This document shows positions 34,375 to 42,944 of a DNA stretch of 64,000 nt, one piece after another. The stretch is taken from contig NZ_JALKBG010000003.1 of NCBI RefSeq assembly GCF_023016155.1, forward strand, positions 248,001 through 312,000. Direction: 5' to 3'. The position numbers and the translations under genes were made by a program. The notes below the pieces were generated by a model. The model ran no database searches. It had not been told where the DNA came from and saw nothing but the letters and a program-made list of their open reading frames with translations. Origin of the DNA: Aliiroseovarius sp. F20344 (GTDB taxonomy: Bacteria > Pseudomonadota > Alphaproteobacteria > Rhodobacterales > Rhodobacteraceae). Each line of letters begins with the position of its first letter. The first letter of the stretch is position 1.

Positions 34375-35149
34375 AAGTGACCTCGGCGCAGACAAGGGCG
34401 GCCAGAGCGATGCTTAGCGCGACGGCGAACAGCACATCCGTGCGGGTTAGTCGGAACTCTTCCAACAAGACGATGCGCCCGGAGAAGCCCCGGCATTTCA
34501 TCGCGGCCAGAATGCGTTCGGAGCGCTCGATTGCCCGCACAAGCATCATGCCCACCAGATAGCCATAGCTGCGGTACGTGTGCCAGTTGGTGCCAGGCCG
34601 AAATCCGCGCAGTTTCATCGACGTACGTAGTCGCAGATACTCTTCCCTGAGGACGTCGATATAGCGGATGGTGAACATCATCAGATGCACCAGCCGTTCA
34701 GGCGTTTTCAGCGCAAAAAGGGCATGGCCCATGGTGACAGGCTCCATCGACCCGACCAGCGTCATTACCGCCAAAATGACGGCATTGGCGGTCAGCGCAA
34801 TCTCGGTCGCGCGCCACAGACCTTCCCATGTGGCATCAAATCCGAACACCGAGAACATCGGCGTGCCGGGCATGGTGAAGGGCAGCAGGATCAGCGTGAA
34901 GATGATGAACCCGTCCATCATCGCCATACGTTTCAGGGTCTTCTGGAAGGGCAGGCCCGAGATTGCCAGCAGCCACATGGATAAGATCAGAGCACCGGAA
35001 AGCACGCGCAGATCATCTAGCGCAACAACGGTGATCGCATAGAACACCGTCATCACAATCCGCATCCGGGGATCAAGCGACGATACCGCCGCCCGAAGCG
35101 CCCCGAAGCCAGTTAGCGGCTTGTCGTCGGAGGTGAGGACATATGTCAC
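34361..35149 (-). CDS. cbiQ: ECF transporter transmembrane protein CbiQ
   Basis: A 262-residue T-component with about five to six helices. The coupling motif ERILAAMKCRGFSG (an A-x-x-x-R-G type helix contacting the ATPase) lies in the second half, following the conserved SMKLRGFRPG segment. It overlaps the NikL-like gene upstream (ATGA at 35146-35149) and cbiO downstream. It links the CbiO ATPase to the CbiM metal-binding subunit. Confidence 0.9.
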   Translation of the reverse strand: MTYVLTSDDKPLTGFGALRAAVSSLDPRMRIVMTVFYAITVVALDDLRVLSGALILSMWLLAISGLPFQKTLKRMAMMDGFIIFTLILLPFTMPGTPMFSVFGFDATWEGLWRATEIALTANAVILAVMTLVGSMEPVTMGHALFALKTPERLVHLMMFTIRYIDVLREEYLRLRTSMKLRGFRPGTNWHTYRSYGYLVGMMLVRAIERSERILAAMKCRGFSGRIVLLEEFRLTRTDVLFAVALSIALAALVCAEVTYAAY

Positions 35150-35733
35150 TTACCACCCTCCATTTTGCGCCGCGCGGCGATGTAGAAGCCCAAGCCGAAC
35201 AGGCCGACAATGTAACCGATCCCACCCAGAATGGACTGGAAGTTGGTTTCGGTTTTCAGGGCTGTAATCTCCTGCCGAAGCGGTCGCAGCTCGGTGCGGA
35301 GCAGGGTCGCAATCTCGGCGCGTGTTTCATCCGAAAGGCCCGTTGTAGTGGGCATTGCGGCAGGTTCTCCCGCCAGAACGGACGCCGCCGCCGAGGCGTC
35401 TGCTGCCCCTTGCCCCATCAACTGCGCAACCTCTGCACCGGGCATCGTCGCCTCAGCCACATGCCCAGCCCCAAGGTCTGACCGGAAGATGTGGGTCACC
35501 GGTAGGGTTGGCGTGTAGACGAAGAACCCATCCTCATTGGTCTTCGCTTCACCCAGCTTGTTGCCAGCTTCATCAAAGACCTCGACCAGTTTGTCCGTGG
35601 CCATGGAACCGTCGGACATGCCAATTTCGCCTTCGATATCGCTGCCGGATGGGAAGACACTGGCGATCACATTATGGGCCAGCACGGGCACTGGAGCGAT
35701 AAGCGTTGCGATCAGTACTAGTACGCGGATCAT
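35146..35733 (-). CDS. NikL/CbiL-type accessory protein of the cobalt transporter
   Basis: A 195-residue protein: signal peptide (MIRVLVLIATLIAPVPVLA), mature histidine at the very start (HNVIASVFPSGSDIEGEIGM), a beta-rich periplasmic domain, a low-complexity linker, and a C-terminal membrane helix (near 167-187) followed by basic residues. This is the NikL/CbiL layout, which takes the place of the small CbiN subunit in K-M-L-Q-O transporters. The N-terminal histidine may help capture the metal. It overlaps cbiM and cbiQ by ATGA on both sides. Confidence 0.8.
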   Translation of the reverse strand: MIRVLVLIATLIAPVPVLAHNVIASVFPSGSDIEGEIGMSDGSMATDKLVEVFDEAGNKLGEAKTNEDGFFVYTPTLPVTHIFRSDLGAGHVAEATMPGAEVAQLMGQGAADASAAASVLAGEPAAMPTTTGLSDETRAEIATLLRTELRPLRQEITALKTETNFQSILGGIGYIVGLFGLGFYIAARRKMEGGK

Positions 35734-36347
35734 GCCAAGCTCCCTTTCGCGCCGATGAACAGCTCTGGCTTTACTCGCCGCGCCAGATAGATGGCCGCGC
35801 CGGACAAAAGTGCCTCGATCACAATGACGGGGATGTGGGCCACGAAGACGAGCTTGGCGGCCGGGATGAATTCATCCCCAGACAGGCCCAGCGAAAACGC
35901 AACGGCAAGCGTGGTCATGGCGATCGCAAAGCCGCCCCCAATGCCACCCCAAATCGCGCCGTGCATCGGAGTTCCACGCGCCACAAGACGTCCAAAGATC
36001 AGGCCCGCCAGCACGGCAGGCCCGGCGATGTTGATGGCGTTCACGCCAAGCACGGTCAGCCCACCGAAGCCGAAGAAAACCGCCTGCAACAGCAGCCCGA
36101 CAAACAACGCCGGGAAAGCCGCCCAACCAAGCACCAGCCCGGCCAAACCGTTTAGGATCAGATGGACCGAGCTTGGGCCAATGGGCACATGGATCAGCGA
36201 CGCCACGAAAAAGCTGGCGGACAGCACACCTGCCGCCGGAATACGTTCCAGCGGCAGTTTTTTCAGGCCTATCGCGATACCGCCCACAGCCAAAGCCGCG
36301 CCGCCAAGCAGCACAGGATTTGACAGGGCTCCATCTACAATGTGCAT
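35730..36347 (-). CDS. cbiM: Cobalt/nickel ECF transporter substrate-binding subunit CbiM
   Basis: A 205-residue membrane S-component with about six to seven helices. It begins MHIVDGALSNP: the N-terminal Met and His2 are the known metal ligands of CbiM/NikM, so the start is decided by function. The HVPIGPSSVHLILNGLAGLVLG segment carries further conserved histidines. It overlaps the NikL-like gene by ATGA and follows the NikK-like gene by ten bases. Confidence 0.93.
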   Translation of the reverse strand: MHIVDGALSNPVLLGGAALAVGGIAIGLKKLPLERIPAAGVLSASFFVASLIHVPIGPSSVHLILNGLAGLVLGWAAFPALFVGLLLQAVFFGFGGLTVLGVNAINIAGPAVLAGLIFGRLVARGTPMHGAIWGGIGGGFAIAMTTLAVAFSLGLSGDEFIPAAKLVFVAHIPVIVIEALLSGAAIYLARRVKPELFIGAKGSLA

Positions 36348-36357
36348 CGCGCGTTCC

Positions 36358-37143
36358 TTACTTCAGCTCGGTTGCGTTAATCCACAGAACCGCGTCTTGG
36401 CTCAGCTCTTTGCCGTCATGTTCGGTTGCCGGACCCGACCCCAGAGCAGCGAAGCCCCAGTTGCCTGCTTTCGGAATGCCGAAGGTGAAGACGCCGTTCG
36501 CGTCGGTCAGGGCCACAATGGTCCCGCCGGGCATCGCGCCAACCGTGCTATCGGTGGTCGAGAACGCAGCAAGATCTGGCTCGGCGGCCATGTATTCGAT
36601 TTCGATCTCAGCACCCGGAACGGGCTTGCCGTCAGATAAAACCACGCCTGAGAAGGTCGAGCCGACGACGACGTTATAAGGTTTGTTCAGCGGCAGGATT
36701 TCGGTGGGCAAGCCCACGGGTTGATCCCAGTCCGTAGGCAGCGTGTTGCGGTTCAGCACGACCTTGGTGATCTGCTGGATGAAGATATCTTCGCTTTCCT
36801 CATAGTAAGGCGCAGGCACGGTCACGACCACATAGTCGCCCGAGCGTTTAATGGGAACCGACGCGGTATAAGCGGCGGCCTCGTTCGTAGCGCCTTTGAA
36901 AGTCGCCGGAGAAAGACGGTCTGACAGATCAACCTTTTCGCCGTTATGAACCATGAAGAATTCCACAGGCTCGCCCATGTCCATCACATGGCCGTTCTCA
37001 AACGGATGCCAGAAGACCAGCCCCATAGGCACGTCGCCGGGTCGGTCAATCAGCGTTTCTTCGGTGTAGTTCAATTGGAAATGCGCTGACGCTGCAGCGG
37101 GTAGGAATGCGGCCAGAGTAGCGGCCAGTAGACAAGTTTTCAT
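36358..37143 (-). CDS. DUF4198-type periplasmic metal accessory protein (NikK-like)
   Basis: A 261-residue exported protein. The signal peptide MKTCLLAATLAAFLPAAASA is followed by a mature N-terminal histidine (HFQLNYTEE), the NikK hallmark, then a beta-rich DUF4198 domain (GDVPMGLVFWHPFENGHVMD; FSGVVLSDGKPVPGAEIEIE). The ATG at 37143 has a GAGGAC ribosome site; the longer open frame has no signal peptide at its start. It is the first gene after the cobalamin riboswitch and probably delivers cobalt to CbiM. Confidence 0.85.
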   Translation of the reverse strand: MKTCLLAATLAAFLPAAASAHFQLNYTEETLIDRPGDVPMGLVFWHPFENGHVMDMGEPVEFFMVHNGEKVDLSDRLSPATFKGATNEAAAYTASVPIKRSGDYVVVTVPAPYYEESEDIFIQQITKVVLNRNTLPTDWDQPVGLPTEILPLNKPYNVVVGSTFSGVVLSDGKPVPGAEIEIEYMAAEPDLAAFSTTDSTVGAMPGGTIVALTDANGVFTFGIPKAGNWGFAALGSGPATEHDGKELSQDAVLWINATELK

Positions 37144-37264
37144 GTCGTCCTCTTTGGGTACGCAGACGGATGCCTGCATTAAAGAAGGAACAACGGGGAT
37201 AATGGCTCGGATGGTCTGGTGACCGCCGGGCCAGACGCTCACCCCGGCGTCCGGTTAGGTTGGG
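37144..37264 (-). promoter_or_regulatory. Expression platform and leader between B12 riboswitch and NikK-like gene
   Basis: This stretch joins the riboswitch aptamer to the first gene. It contains GC-rich inverted elements, including a TGGGC-AAAT-GCCCA palindrome straddling 37261-37274. Such hairpins could act as a switch for termination or for hiding the ribosome site when cobalamin is bound. Which mechanism applies cannot be decided by eye. Confidence 0.45.
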
Positions 37265-37466
37265 CAAATGCCCAGCGTCCGGCAGGTCTCCTGACTCGCG
37301 GGTCTTGGCTTGGCTGGCCTTCCCGGGCGTGGCCCAGTGGCGTTTTCAGCTTCGCTCGCCGCTCACAGTTGCGGGGGCAGTTACGGGTTTGGCGCCTTAT
37401 GGCTACACCTCACCGTATTCCCTATTACTACCGCGGTGCTTCTGCACGCGCGGAACCGATCGCTTG
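37265..37466 (-). ncRNA. Cobalamin (B12) riboswitch
   Basis: Read on the minus strand, the segment has the cobalamin-aptamer landmarks in order: TAATAGGGAA with the CGGTG element, AACTGCCCCCGCAACTGT, GCCACTG, GGGAAGGC, and the B12 box CAGGAGACCTGCC (complement of 37281-37293). It lies directly upstream of the NikK-CbiM-NikL-CbiQ-CbiO operon. Repression by adenosylcobalamin would link metal uptake to B12 supply, which points to cobalt rather than nickel. The outer ends are approximate. Confidence 0.93.
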
Positions 37467-37596
37467 ATTGGAATGTCAGATAAGCAAGGTACGAGTCAAG
37501 CAATTGCGCCTGCGCAAATGGGTCGCAGACAGGCAAAAGCACGTCGCGAAATATCACAACATACTGATTCTAGTATATTTAATTTCAGAAAATTTA
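37467..37596. other. AT-rich intergenic segment upstream of the B12 riboswitch
   Basis: About 130 bases between the riboswitch and the end of the uraH gene (both minus strand). It is AT-rich near 37560-37600 and has no credible coding frame. The promoter of the cobalt transporter operon should lie here. No clear -35/-10 pair or terminator was assigned. Confidence 0.35.
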
Positions 37597-37950
37597 TCAG
37601 CTACCGCGATAGGTGGAATACCCATAGGGGCTTAGCAACAGCGGCACGTGATAATGCGCAGCCTCGGCCATTCCAAAGCGCAACGGCACCTGGTCGAGAA
37701 ACAAAGGCTCGGCCCCGGCTTGACCAGAGGCGCGCAGATACTTCCCAGCATGAAACACCAGCTCATAAACGCCCGCTTCGAACTCTTCCGCTGGCAGGAT
37801 CTGCTCATCCGTGCGCCCATCATCATTGGTCACAAGCGACCTCACCAAGGCGCGTGCCTCGCCCTCGATCCGGTAAAGATCAATCTGCAACCCTTCCGCA
37901 GGGCTTCCCTTTGCCGTGTCCAGCACATGGGTGGTGAGATATCCAGTCAT
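37597..37950 (-). CDS. uraH: 5-hydroxyisourate hydrolase (transthyretin-like)
   Basis: A 117-residue HIU hydrolase, the second step of urate breakdown (5-hydroxyisourate to OHCU). Signature features are the N-terminal [19 protein letters not shown] with the catalytic histidine (H8), a central segment ending [28 protein letters not shown] at the C-terminus, and the diagnostic terminal YRGS. It is divergent from the PuuE-UraD gene, with which it shares a 113-base promoter region. Confidence 0.95.
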   Translation of the reverse strand: MTGYLTTHVLDTAKGSPAEGLQIDLYRIEGEARALVRSLVTNDDGRTDEQILPAEEFEAGVYELVFHAGKYLRASGQAGAEPLFLDQVPLRFGMAEAAHYHVPLLLSPYGYSTYRGS

Positions 37951-38063
37951 TCGCGCCTCCTTATATCGAAACCACTATGATCCAACACGCTTCGGCTGGA
38001 AAGACGTTTGACGCAGGGCACGTTCCTTGGAATGCTGCATCGAACGCTGACAGCGAGGTAAAC
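37951..38063. promoter_or_regulatory. Divergent promoter region between uraH and puuE-uraD
   Basis: These 113 bases separate two divergently transcribed genes of the same pathway, so they should hold both promoters. The region includes the 5' part of a longer open frame (an ATG at 37977) that lacks a ribosome site and that I do not count as coding. No operator was recognised with confidence. Confidence 0.4.
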
Positions 38064-39482
38064 ATGCCAGTTCGATATTCCCGTGATATGCGCGGCTACG
38101 GCCCCAATCCACCGCACCCGCAATGGCCAGGCAACGCTAAGGTCGCAGTTCAGTTCGTGCTGAACTACGAAGAGGGTGGCGAGAATTGCGTGCTTCACGG
38201 CGATGCCGCATCCGAAGCGTTCCTGTCAGACATCCCCGGTGCTGCCCAGTGGGAAGGACAGCGGCATTGGAACATGGAATCGATATACGAATACGGCGCG
38301 CGGGCCGGTTTCTGGCGGCTACATCGGTTATTCACAGGTGCTGGTATTCCGCTAACGATCTATGGCGTGGCAACCGCTTTGGCGCGCAGTCCTGAGCAAG
38401 TGGCGGCAATGAAGTCTGCGGGGTGGGAGATCGCCTCGCACGGCCTGAAATGGGTCGAGCATAAAGACATGGCTGAAGTTGACGAACGCGCCTGCATTGC
38501 AGAAGCCATCCGACTACACACCGAAGTTGTCGGCGAGCCTCCGCGTGGGTGGTACACGGGGCGCTGTTCTGCCAACACCGTTCGGTTGGTCGCAGAACAA
38601 GGGGGCTTTGACTATATCTCGGACACCTATGACGACGATCTGCCCTATTGGGCAGAGATAGGGTCACATGACCAGTTGATCATTCCCTACACACTGGAAG
38701 CCAACGACATGCGCTTCGCCACCGCGCCCGGCTGGGTGACTGGAGATGATTTTGGGCGATATCTGATCGACGCGTTCGACACGCTTTACGCGGAAGGCGA
38801 AGCCGGTCGGCCCGCAATGATGACGGTAGGGCTGCATTGCCGCCTTGTCGGGCGCCCCGGTAAAATTGCCGGCCTAAAACGGTTTATCGAACACTTGCAG
38901 TCCCATCCGGACGTCTGGTGCCCCCGCAGGATCGAGATCGCCGAACATTGGGCCGCCACCCATCCCCCCATGCGTTTCGAACGTCCCAGCCAGATGAGCC
39001 AAGCCCGGTTTGTCGAGCTTTATGGTGGAATATTCGAGCATTCTCCGTGGATCGCAGAGCGCGCGTTTGAGCAAGAGCTTGGCCCAGCGCATGACAGCGC
39101 AGCGGGTGTACATAATGCGTTAAGCAGGGCATTTCGCCGCGCAACCGAAGCCGAGCGTTTGGACGTTCTTAAGGCGCACCCGGACCTTGCAGGAAAGCTG
39201 GCATCGGCAGGCAAGCTGACCACTGAGAGCACATCTGAACAAGCGGGGGCTGGGTTGGACCTGCTGACAGATGAAGAGCGCGCAATCTTCACGCAGCTGA
39301 ACACCGACTATGTCACCAAGCACGGGTTCCCCTTCATCATTGCGGTGCGGGATCATGACAAAGCATCTATTCTGGCAGCCTTCCACCGCCGGATCGGAAA
39401 TGAGCGGGAGACTGAGTTTGCTGAAGCCTGTCGGCAAGTCGAACGCATTGCAGAGTTTCGTCTGTCGGATCTTTTGCCATGA
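38064..39482 (+). CDS. Allantoinase PuuE fused to OHCU decarboxylase UraD
   Basis: A 472-residue bifunctional protein. Residues about 1-310 are PuuE, a polysaccharide-deacetylase-fold allantoinase (RYSRDMRGYGPNPPHPQWPG; NYEEGGENCVLHGD; GWEIASHGLKWVEH). Residues about 320-472 are OHCU decarboxylase, with AHPDLAGKLA, the EQAG segment and YVTKHGFPFIIAVRDHD. The fusion combines the third urate-degradation step (OHCU to S-allantoin) with allantoin hydrolysis. The ATG at 38064 has a GAGG ribosome site and the family N-terminus. The stop overlaps allA by ATGA. Confidence 0.93.
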   Translation: MPVRYSRDMRGYGPNPPHPQWPGNAKVAVQFVLNYEEGGENCVLHGDAASEAFLSDIPGAAQWEGQRHWNMESIYEYGARAGFWRLHRLFTGAGIPLTIYGVATALARSPEQVAAMKSAGWEIASHGLKWVEHKDMAEVDERACIAEAIRLHTEVVGEPPRGWYTGRCSANTVRLVAEQGGFDYISDTYDDDLPYWAEIGSHDQLIIPYTLEANDMRFATAPGWVTGDDFGRYLIDAFDTLYAEGEAGRPAMMTVGLHCRLVGRPGKIAGLKRFIEHLQSHPDVWCPRRIEIAEHWAATHPPMRFERPSQMSQARFVELYGGIFEHSPWIAERAFEQELGPAHDSAAGVHNALSRAFRRATEAERLDVLKAHPDLAGKLASAGKLTTESTSEQAGAGLDLLTDEERAIFTQLNTDYVTKHGFPFIIAVRDHDKASILAAFHRRIGNERETEFAEACRQVERIAEFRLSDLLP

Positions 39483-39970
39483 GCGACATCACTGCGTCCC
39501 CGCTAACTGCCGAGGCTTTCGCACCGTTTGGCGATGTGCTTGAACTGACTGACCGTGAAAGCCTGACCATTAATGCCGGCATGTGCCAACGGCATCACGA
39601 TTTGGCCCAGTTGGATTTCGGCGAAGGTCGCGCAGGGATCAGCTTGTTTGACGGAAAGGCACGCCAATTTCCCTATGGGCTGGATCTTGTCGAACGTCAC
39701 CCGCTGGGATCACAGGCCTTTATTCCCATGAACGGCGTGCCCTTGCTGGTGACCGTTTGCCCGGACGAAGGCGGGAAACCCGGTACGCCAAAAGCCTTCG
39801 TCATGCGCCCAGACCAGGCCATCAACCTGCACAAAGGAACCTGGCACGGGGTCTTAGCTCCCATTGCCGAACAAGGTCTTTATGCGGTGGTGGATCGGAT
39901 CGGGAATGGAACGAACCTTGAGGAGTTCTGCTTTACAGAACCGGTTCTGATCCATCCGCCGAAAACCTGA
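39479..39970 (+). CDS. allA: Ureidoglycolate lyase
   Basis: A 163-residue AllA that splits ureidoglycolate into glyoxylate and urea. Recognisable segments are PLTAEAFAPFGDVLEL, the central MNGVPLLVTVCPDE, INLHKGTWHGVLAPI and FCFTEPVLI-like C-terminal residues. It overlaps puuE-uraD by ATGA, forming a two-gene operon, and acts directly after AllE (encoded at 28.5 kb). It ends one base before the convergent RTX protease gene. Confidence 0.93.
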   Translation: MSDITASPLTAEAFAPFGDVLELTDRESLTINAGMCQRHHDLAQLDFGEGRAGISLFDGKARQFPYGLDLVERHPLGSQAFIPMNGVPLLVTVCPDEGGKPGTPKAFVMRPDQAINLHKGTWHGVLAPIAEQGLYAVVDRIGNGTNLEEFCFTEPVLIHPPKT

Positions 39971-41932
39971 TCAGAAGAACTGTATGTCGTCGACAAGGCT
40001 CATCTTGTTGGACACGTCCTCGATAATGAGCTTGTCACCGTTCCCTAGGTCGATATGAACATCGCCCTTGATGACCTTCGCCTTATTCTGCAACATCTTC
40101 CGAACCGTCATGCCTTTTGGCACATCATCACGATCGATGAAAATGCGATCGTTTTGACCGGCGCGGAAGTCCGTGATCCGGTCCCGGCCGTCGTCATAGT
40201 AGAAGCGATCCCTACCCGTGCCGCCGGTCATAATGTCGTTACCATCACGCCCATAGAGCCGGTCTGCGCCTGCGCCGCCCTTAAGGACATCCGCCCCGGC
40301 ATTTCCATACAATTTGTCGGCACCGTTTCGACCCAGAAGCAAGTCGTTACCTTGGTTGCCGTAGAAGCGATTGTTGGCGTTGTTACCCTTTAGAGTATCG
40401 GCACCAGACCCACCATGAGCGCCTTCAACACCTGCGTAACTGTCACCAGCCGCAGCACCCAGACCTGACTTGCTTATCAGATCAAGCCTTACAGCCGTGG
40501 TCTCTCCTCGGTAGTCAACAAGGTCGTATCCGGCGCCACCAAGCATTTGGTCACCACCTGCTCCGCCGATCAACACATCGCTCCCTGTTCCACCTTCCAG
40601 TCGGTCAGCTCCGGCGCCACCAGACAGGGTGTCGTTTCCTCCCGAACCGCGGAGTGTATTCGCGCTGCCATTTCCGAACAGAGAATCGTTTCCTTGTCCG
40701 CCAATTACACCTTCGATGCTTGTAAATGTATCGCCAACTGCAGCACCCGCCGTATTCCCATTCCCAAGGTCCACGACAACTCTGTCAATCTCAGTAGAGT
40801 AGTCAGCAAAGTCGAAGCCGGCGCCACCGTCCAAGTGGTCCATGCCCAATCCGCCAATAAGATAGTCATTGCCAGCGTCACCAAACAAATTGTCGTCGCC
40901 GTCCAAGCCGTTCAGCCGGTCACTTCCGCCGCTGCCCTCAAGCGTATTTCCGACATTGTTCCCGATTAACACATCGTCGCCGCTACCGCCCTTCGCATTT
41001 TCGATCACAGTGCCCAAGGCGATCACCAGATTGCCCTTGTCACCCAGAACGTTGGATGCCGCGCCTTCGCGCAAGTCTATGCGTTGATTGGCACCTGACT
41101 GAGAAAAATCGAACGTATCTACACCATCAGTGTCAAACACAGTCATCGCAGCCCCGGGCCAACCCGCACCATGGGTTGTGAACTGCGAAAACTCGCCTTC
41201 TGCATTCGAGCCATACCCCCAAACAGTATTTCCCGAGTTGGCCGAAACAGGCGTTCCATACATGCTGTGGACCGCATAGATATCCGCCGCCATTGGGCTA
41301 AGCACATAGGCGTAGCTGGCATTAATATTACTGTTCTCGGTCTGCGAGAAATACGACATGACCGACATTTGCCAGCTGTCATTTGCGAAGACCGCTTGTT
41401 GGCTAAAGTTGGCGCTGCCGTTGTAATCTCCGGCATGCCCAAGCCCCAGTGCGTGACCAATCTCGTGCAAATAGGTTTGAAATGAGTAGCTGTGAATATC
41501 GTACTCGTCACCCGAATACCAATCAGTACTAACATTCACTGTTGATCGCAGAATTGTGCCGCCTGATACAGAAGACCAGTTGTAAGCACCTGTATCGTCG
41601 TCCTCGAATACGATGTCTGCGGTTGCCGTTGATCCTACGACAAAGTTGATACCTGTAATAATGCTCCAGGCTTCCAGTGCTTTCTCTATGAACCAAACAC
41701 CGGCGGCTTCTACGCCTGTCACGGAATAGGTCAGCGTGCCACCTGTGGTAACATCAAATTTCCGAGCGGATCGGCCCGTATCTTCCCAAAACCCATTTAC
41801 CAGATAGTCCGCAGCCTGCGGAATCGTGTACGTCGGCAAAGATGCAGAGCTACCAAACGCAGTCCCGACAGAGCCAAGCGTTTCGGAGCCACCTTTGCTC
41901 ACATGATACATGTTACCGCATGCTACGCACAT
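39971..41932 (-). CDS. Serralysin-like metalloprotease with RTX calcium-binding repeats
   Basis: A 653-residue secreted protease candidate. The metzincin zinc site HEIGHALGLGH (156-166) and Met-turn MSYF (192-195) define the serralysin domain. From about residue 310 to 600 there are RTX nonapeptides of the GGxGxDxLxGG type in at least two blocks, binding calcium in a beta-roll. The hydrophobic C-terminus (ends DDIQFF) and the lack of an N-terminal signal peptide indicate type I secretion; no secretion genes are in this window. M8 is an alternative start. Lower GC in parts of the gene differs from its neighbours. Confidence 0.92.
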   Translation of the reverse strand: MCVACGNMYHVSKGGSETLGSVGTAFGSSASLPTYTIPQAADYLVNGFWEDTGRSARKFDVTTGGTLTYSVTGVEAAGVWFIEKALEAWSIITGINFVVGSTATADIVFEDDDTGAYNWSSVSGGTILRSTVNVSTDWYSGDEYDIHSYSFQTYLHEIGHALGLGHAGDYNGSANFSQQAVFANDSWQMSVMSYFSQTENSNINASYAYVLSPMAADIYAVHSMYGTPVSANSGNTVWGYGSNAEGEFSQFTTHGAGWPGAAMTVFDTDGVDTFDFSQSGANQRIDLREGAASNVLGDKGNLVIALGTVIENAKGGSGDDVLIGNNVGNTLEGSGGSDRLNGLDGDDNLFGDAGNDYLIGGLGMDHLDGGAGFDFADYSTEIDRVVVDLGNGNTAGAAVGDTFTSIEGVIGGQGNDSLFGNGSANTLRGSGGNDTLSGGAGADRLEGGTGSDVLIGGAGGDQMLGGAGYDLVDYRGETTAVRLDLISKSGLGAAAGDSYAGVEGAHGGSGADTLKGNNANNRFYGNQGNDLLLGRNGADKLYGNAGADVLKGGAGADRLYGRDGNDIMTGGTGRDRFYYDDGRDRITDFRAGQNDRIFIDRDDVPKGMTVRKMLQNKAKVIKGDVHIDLGNGDKLIIEDVSNKMSLVDDIQFF

Positions 41933-42212
41933 ATTAACCTCTCAACAAAAAGTTGTGTTGTTCAAAGCAAATATTGCCTTTCATCACAAGCTGAAAGTCT
42001 CAAGTCAGCGGTTAACTGCAAACGGTATCCCTGAAAATCCTACCCTGAGAATTACTGGAAGCTCGATCAGATCAAGTAGGTTCTGGACGTTTTCTCGGAC
42101 TTACTTCTGCGCGTAGAACTACGATTTCCGCATTTTCTTGCGGCATTATCTGTTGCGCCCCGTTAAAAGGCCCGTCAAACACCAGCAAACTCTGGGGCCT
42201 TGGAAAGGGCAC
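41933..42212. other. Intergenic region upstream of bioMNY
   Basis: About 280 bases between the divergent RTX protease and bioM genes. It should contain both promoters. A frame upstream of the chosen bioM start is open from 42138 but lacks a ribosome site. A TTATCTGTTG decamer near 42147 is a poor match to the BioR operator and is not called. Confidence 0.35.
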
Positions 42213-42944
42213 ATGGACAGTCAGATGAAACCAGCACGGATCGAATTCAACGCCGTCACCTTCACGGTGGCCGAGCGGCAGATTCTCTCCGAAATGTCGG
42301 TCGATCTGACGGCTCGGCGTGTCGGCATAATCGGGCGCAATGGGTCAGGCAAGACAAGCTTTGCCCGGGTTCTGTCTGGATTGGTGAAGCCCAGCAAAGG
42401 TTCGGTCCGCATTGAAGGACTGGACCCCGCCAAAGACCGCCGCGCAGCACTCTCTCTGGTGGGCATCCTGTTTCAAAACCCCGATCACCAGATCATCTTC
42501 CCAACTGTGGTCGAAGAGCTAACCTTTGGCCTGCGCCAGCTTGGCCTTGACGACCCGGAAGGGGCTGCACGCCATCAGCTGGAGAAGTTCGGCAAGGCGC
42601 ATTGGGCTGACAGTCACGTGCATGGCCTGTCGCAAGGGCAGAAGCAATTGGTCTGCCTTATGGCGGTTCTAGCCATGGCCCCGCGCATTCTGGTTCTGGA
42701 CGAACCCTTTGCCGGTTTGGACATTCCCACACGCATGCAACTTGGCCGCTATCTGGACCGCTATGACGGAACCTTGGTACACGTCACGCATGATCCGGCT
42801 GATCTTTCGGACTATGATCATGTGATCTGGATCGAAGCCGGCCAGTTGGTTCAGCAAGGCGCGCCGGACGACGTCCTGCCCGCATTTACGACCCAGATGA
42901 AACAGCAGGGGGAAAGCGATGATATCTCTGACCTCTCCGATTGA
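42213..42944 (+). CDS. bioM: Biotin ECF transporter ATP-binding protein BioM
   Basis: A 243-residue ECF ATPase with Walker A GRNGSGKTS, the ECF-type LFQNPDHQIIFPTVVEEL Q-loop, signature LSQGQKQLVCLMAVL and Walker B LVLDEPFAGLD. The ATG at 42213 is preceded by GGAAAGGG, which decides the start over a longer open frame. The following T-component and BioY identify the system as BioMNY, the energised high-affinity biotin importer of alphaproteobacteria. Confidence 0.92.
   Translation: MDSQMKPARIEFNAVTFTVAERQILSEMSVDLTARRVGIIGRNGSGKTSFARVLSGLVKPSKGSVRIEGLDPAKDRRAALSLVGILFQNPDHQIIFPTVVEELTFGLRQLGLDDPEGAARHQLEKFGKAHWADSHVHGLSQGQKQLVCLMAVLAMAPRILVLDEPFAGLDIPTRMQLGRYLDRYDGTLVHVTHDPADLSDYDHVIWIEAGQLVQQGAPDDVLPAFTTQMKQQGESDDISDLSD

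Noticed and set aside
37977..38063. An upstream in-frame ATG extending the PuuE-UraD protein by 29 residues.
   Set aside because: No ribosome site precedes it and the extra residues do not belong to the family N-terminus; the ATG at 38064 has GAGG upstream.
40000..41000. Repetitive DNA that might be read as tandem repeats.
   Set aside because: The periodicity is that of RTX nonapeptide codons within one intact protease gene, not a separate DNA repeat.
42140..42160. TTATCTGTTG as a possible BioR operator upstream of bioMNY.
   Set aside because: Only seven of ten bases match TTATMKATAA as I know it and the palindromic half is lost; likely chance.
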